Positions 61,529-64,000 of a stretch of 64,000 nt of DNA are shown one piece after another. The DNA is from Gimesia chilikensis. GTDB taxonomy: Bacteria > Planctomycetota > Planctomycetia > Planctomycetales > Planctomycetaceae. Location: assembly GCF_008329715.1 (NCBI RefSeq), contig NZ_VTSR01000011.1, positions 62,001 to 126,000 of the forward strand. Reading direction: 5' to 3'. Under the pieces are notes generated by a model. The model was not told the DNA's origin, searched no databases, and worked only from the letters and a program-made list of their open reading frames with translations. Position 1 is the first letter of the stretch. Each line of letters opens with the position of its first letter. The translations under genes were made by a program, and so were the position numbers.

Positions 61529-62989
61529 TCAATCGTAGCTGTGCCCCAGATCATTCGTGCGGATTGCCTTGAGCTTCTCAGCCATCCGCTGTTTGAATTG
61601 GGCCACAACTTTTTCATAACCCGGTTTTTCGGCCAGGTTCGTGTACTGTTTGGGATCGTTTTCCATATCGAACAGTTCGATGCCTCCCGAAGCGTCTTCC
61701 CGGTATTGAATATAAGCCCAGCGATCATCGCGGAGCAGAAAGCCGCGATTGCCTTTATTGCGTGGATCAACACTGAAGGCAGCTTCGCGGACACTCAGTG
61801 TGGGGTCATCCAGAAGCGGAGCCAGATTTTTGCCCTGAATGCCTGCAGGTACCTGCAGGCCACATAAGCTGCTGATCGTAGGATAGAGGTCGAGCAGTTC
61901 GGCGAGTGAATTACAGACGGCGGGTGATTTACCGGGGACACTGATAATCAGCGGTACGGCAGCAGACTCCTCATGCAGGCTGACCTTCGCCCAGAAATCG
62001 TGTTCTCCCAGATGGTAACCGTGATCGCTGGTGAAGATCACAATGGTCCGGTCAGCAATCCCTGCCTGCTCCAGGGCATCGAGGACTTTCCCCACCTGAC
62101 GATCCATGTACGCGACTGAGGCGAGGTAGCCGCCAACCGCCTTTTTCTGACGCCGGATATCCATCTGCATGCCTTTGCTGGTTTTATAATTGATCCCCAG
62201 CTTTGGAATGTCATCCCAGTCGCCGGGAACCTTCTCTGGCAGGACATGTTTGCTGTAAGGCTTATACGGCGGGAAGTAAGTCCGGGGCGCGACAAAGGGG
62301 ACGTGTGGACGCACAAAGCCGATACCAAGGAAAAACGGTTCGTCTTTGTGCTGCTGAATCAGTTCGACAGCCTTGCGGGCGGTCTTTCCGTCGGAATGCA
62401 CGAGGTCATCCCCGTCCGCTTCCACTACCACGAAAGTATTGCCTCCTACGGCTGGCTTTTTGCCGTCCGGATTATTCTCAAGTGTCTCTCCATCTCCGGG
62501 AGCAGCCCACTCGGGCCCCTGGCTGTTAAAACGTTCGGTCCAGGAAGCCGGATCGTCGGTGCCGTCGTTTCCCTTTTCAATGTCTCCGGGGACTCCCATG
62601 TGATAAATCTTGCTGACACGCGCGGAGTAGTAGCCGTTGTTCTTGAAGAGCTGTGCCCAGGTTGGTTTCTCGCCAATGTAGGACCGAGGACTGACATACC
62701 CGAAGGCTTTGGTCGCATGGGGATAATAGCCGGACATGAAGGACGCCCGCGAGGGGCCGCAGTAGGTTGCCTGACAGTACGCGTGGGTGAAGCGTGTTCC
62801 TTTGGCAGCGATGCGGTCGATGTTCGGTGTCTGGCAGACCTGATTCCCATAACAGGAGAGTGCCGTCGCAGTCAGGTCGTCGGAGATGATAAACAGCACA
62901 TTCATCTTCTGCTCGGCTGCAGAAGCTGGAGAACTGTGTGCCAGCAGAAATAAAAGACAGAGCAGTTGTAACGTGCGGGGGAATTTCAT
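61529..62989 (-). CDS. secreted iduronate-2-sulfatase-like sulfatase
   Basis: The 486-aa protein has a signal peptide (RTLQLLCLLFLLAHSSPASA) and the sulfatase core MNVLFIISDDLTATALSCYG with Asp37 and Asp38. The canonical formylglycine site is CGPSRASF with Cys77 and Arg81. Further marks are IGFVRPHVPFVAPRTYF and IVIFTSDHGYHLGEHDFWAK, which place it with the iduronate-2-sulfatase-like group (S1_7 type). It would remove 2-O-type sulfates from glycosaminoglycan-like or algal polysaccharides; the exact substrate is not visible. It is convergent with the oxidoreductase pair and on the same strand as the partial gene to its right. Confidence 0.92.
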   Translation of the reverse strand: MKFPRTLQLLCLLFLLAHSSPASAAEQKMNVLFIISDDLTATALSCYGNQVCQTPNIDRIAAKGTRFTHAYCQATYCGPSRASFMSGYYPHATKAFGYVSPRSYIGEKPTWAQLFKNNGYYSARVSKIYHMGVPGDIEKGNDGTDDPASWTERFNSQGPEWAAPGDGETLENNPDGKKPAVGGNTFVVVEADGDDLVHSDGKTARKAVELIQQHKDEPFFLGIGFVRPHVPFVAPRTYFPPYKPYSKHVLPEKVPGDWDDIPKLGINYKTSKGMQMDIRRQKKAVGGYLASVAYMDRQVGKVLDALEQAGIADRTIVIFTSDHGYHLGEHDFWAKVSLHEESAAVPLIISVPGKSPAVCNSLAELLDLYPTISSLCGLQVPAGIQGKNLAPLLDDPTLSVREAAFSVDPRNKGNRGFLLRDDRWAYIQYREDASGGIELFDMENDPKQYTNLAEKPGYEKVVAQFKQRMAEKLKAIRTNDLGHSYD

Positions 62990-63102
62990 CGATGGACACC
63001 CATGGCATGAGGACTAAGTTGCGCAGTCAATCTGAATGATTACAGATTTATTCTACGGTTCCCCGCAGGCAGTCACAACTCTGATCCGAGACACGACAGG
63101 AC

Positions 63103-64000
63103 TTATTCGTTGTCGTCATGCTCACTGGCTGGAATCACATCGACAAAAGAAACGCCGACGCGGATCTCGTCGAAGTCCGTCGAATAGCGACTGACGATCT
63201 TGACCCGTTCGATGCGGAGATCGGGGGCCATCAGCCGTAGATCGACTTCGTCCAGTTCAGGAATCTTATTGAGCACGGGGTTCAACCACAGGTCAACCTC
63301 TTCCGCGCCGGGACGAAACAGAATTCGACCCACAATCAGAACAGCCTGTCCCGAAAGTACTTCACTGGAAGCGGTATTGATTTCGGTGCCATTGACCTGT
63401 CCGGCGGCAGCCCAGTTACCACGAATGGCAGAGGACAGCTTTCCGATCCGCAGGCTCGACTCTTCGTTACCCAGGTCGATGTAGGCATAACGTCCGTCGC
63501 CTTCATTATCGTACGACTGGGCCATGAAACTGAACCAGAGGATTTCACCATCTGCGCCAAAGCCTTTGTCATCAGAGAGTGCATGCGGCACCTGCTGCAG
63601 ATCGATGTGTCGCACCGAGACGGACTGCGAAACCTGGCCGGTCCGATACTGCCCCCCTTTAGTGAGCAGCATATTCCCGTACTGGTCAGAAAAACCGAGG
63701 GTGCCGAACAGTCGCATGTCGTTCCTGCCCAGGTTTTTCTTTTTCGTATCGTGTACGATCGAAGCATAAACGGGACCTTCATCGATCCAGGGCCCTGCCC
63801 AACCGACACCACCATTGAGCCCGTCAACGCCTTCGGCCTCTTTGTCCAACAGTTCTTTTTTCGAATAATCGAAGCCTTCGTAGAGGAAAGGCTGCGCCGC
63901 CACCCGCGCCATCAGGAAGGTCTTCTTCATGTAATCGGAATCGAAATTGATGGGCTGCTCGAAGGCCTTCTCTTCGTCGTAAGGGATCTGGAAGTCCTTG
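63103..64000 (-). CDS. partial protein of unknown function
   Basis: The frame is open from the right window edge to a stop at 63103-63105; at least 298 residues are visible and the N-terminus is outside. Reading across the edge gives an acidic segment, then FLYEGFDYSKKELLDKEAEG, VDGLNGGVGWAGPWIDEG, SVSVRHIDLQQVPHALSDDK, DGEILWFSFMAQSYDNEGD and LRIGKLSSAIRGNWAAAGQV. The E/PFDY plus GGxGWxGPW pattern occurs in planctomycete extracellular proteins with a LamG/concanavalin-like domain, sometimes attached to FecR or autotransporter-like modules. A binding or surface role is therefore possible. The stop lies 113 bp before the start side of the sulfatase gene on the same strand. Confidence 0.7.
   Translation of the reverse strand, partial: KDFQIPYDEEKAFEQPINFDSDYMKKTFLMARVAAQPFLYEGFDYSKKELLDKEAEGVDGLNGGVGWAGPWIDEGPVYASIVHDTKKKNLGRNDMRLFGTLGFSDQYGNMLLTKGGQYRTGQVSQSVSVRHIDLQQVPHALSDDKGFGADGEILWFSFMAQSYDNEGDGRYAYIDLGNEESSLRIGKLSSAIRGNWAAAGQVNGTEINTASSEVLSGQAVLIVGRILFRPGAEEVDLWLNPVLNKIPELDEVDLRLMAPDLRIERVKIVSRYSTDFDEIRVGVSFVDVIPASEHDDNE

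Overview
The window looks like chromosomal DNA of a planctomycete, probably a Gimesia-like member of the Planctomycetaceae; this is an inference from gene content. It has three DUF1559 proteins, a DUF1080 protein, two secreted sulfatases, Gfo/Idh/MocA oxidoreductases with twin-arginine leaders, an ECF sigma factor beside a very long Ser/Thr kinase, and two giant secreted proteins carrying the ELEDRTLLT-type N-terminal motif found in planctomycete exoproteins. No phage, insertion sequence, CRISPR array or rRNA was seen. There is one tRNA.

Layout. 1-2.3 kb: the tail of a DUF1080 hydrolase-like gene and a convergent ABC-F ATPase. 2.6-17.2 kb: an exopolysaccharide locus of eleven tightly packed genes (polymerase/ligase, flippase, two FemAB/BioF2-like acyltransferases, three group-4-like glycosyltransferases, a GT2, a hexapeptide acyltransferase, a NodB deacetylase and a deacetylase-like protein of unknown activity), then one detached glycosyltransferase-like gene. 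17.8-20.95 kb: a minimal soluble histidine kinase, tRNA-Leu(CAA) with its own promoter and terminator, an isoprenylcysteine-methyltransferase-like membrane protein and a secreted YbhE-type lactonase. 21.3-24.9 kb: three tandem DUF1559 genes in which the first is a fusion of the types found singly in the next two.

25.1-40.8 kb: two paralogous giant exoproteins (about 3,548 and 1,661 aa). Both contain Calx-beta domains, seven-bladed FG-GAP-like propellers (three and two), a cohesin-like domain, a paired EF-hand dockerin-like domain and a C-terminal HExxHxxGxxH metalloprotease motif. The larger one also carries 12 Calx-beta repeats, 11 of them exactly 336 bp long, with a 1,008-bp three-repeat block duplicated in tandem. 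The last ~0.8 kb of the two genes is almost identical.

40.8-46.4 kb: a minus-strand signalling cluster made of an ECF sigma factor, a 1,481-aa polytopic Ser/Thr kinase with a duplicated C-terminal module, and a small secreted protein overlapping it by 4 bp. 46.6-49 kb: a secreted cupredoxin-like protein, an AlkB-like dioxygenase and a secreted polysaccharide deacetylase. 49.0-50.0 kb: a gene-poor island with three strong palindromes and a 21-bp minisatellite. 50-64 kb: catabolic and secreted functions typical of planctomycetes that use sulfated or complex glycans: two sulfatases, two sialidase-fold proteins (one with HEAT repeats), NHL and PQQ-like propellers, two Gfo/Idh/MocA oxidoreductases, an acidic membrane-anchored protein of unknown function, and a partial unknown protein at the right edge.

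The strongest candidates for something undescribed are the giant modular exoprotein pair, the kinase operon with its duplicated output module, the DUF1559 A/B fusion trio and the palindrome/minisatellite island. All similarity statements come from reading motifs and were not checked by database search.
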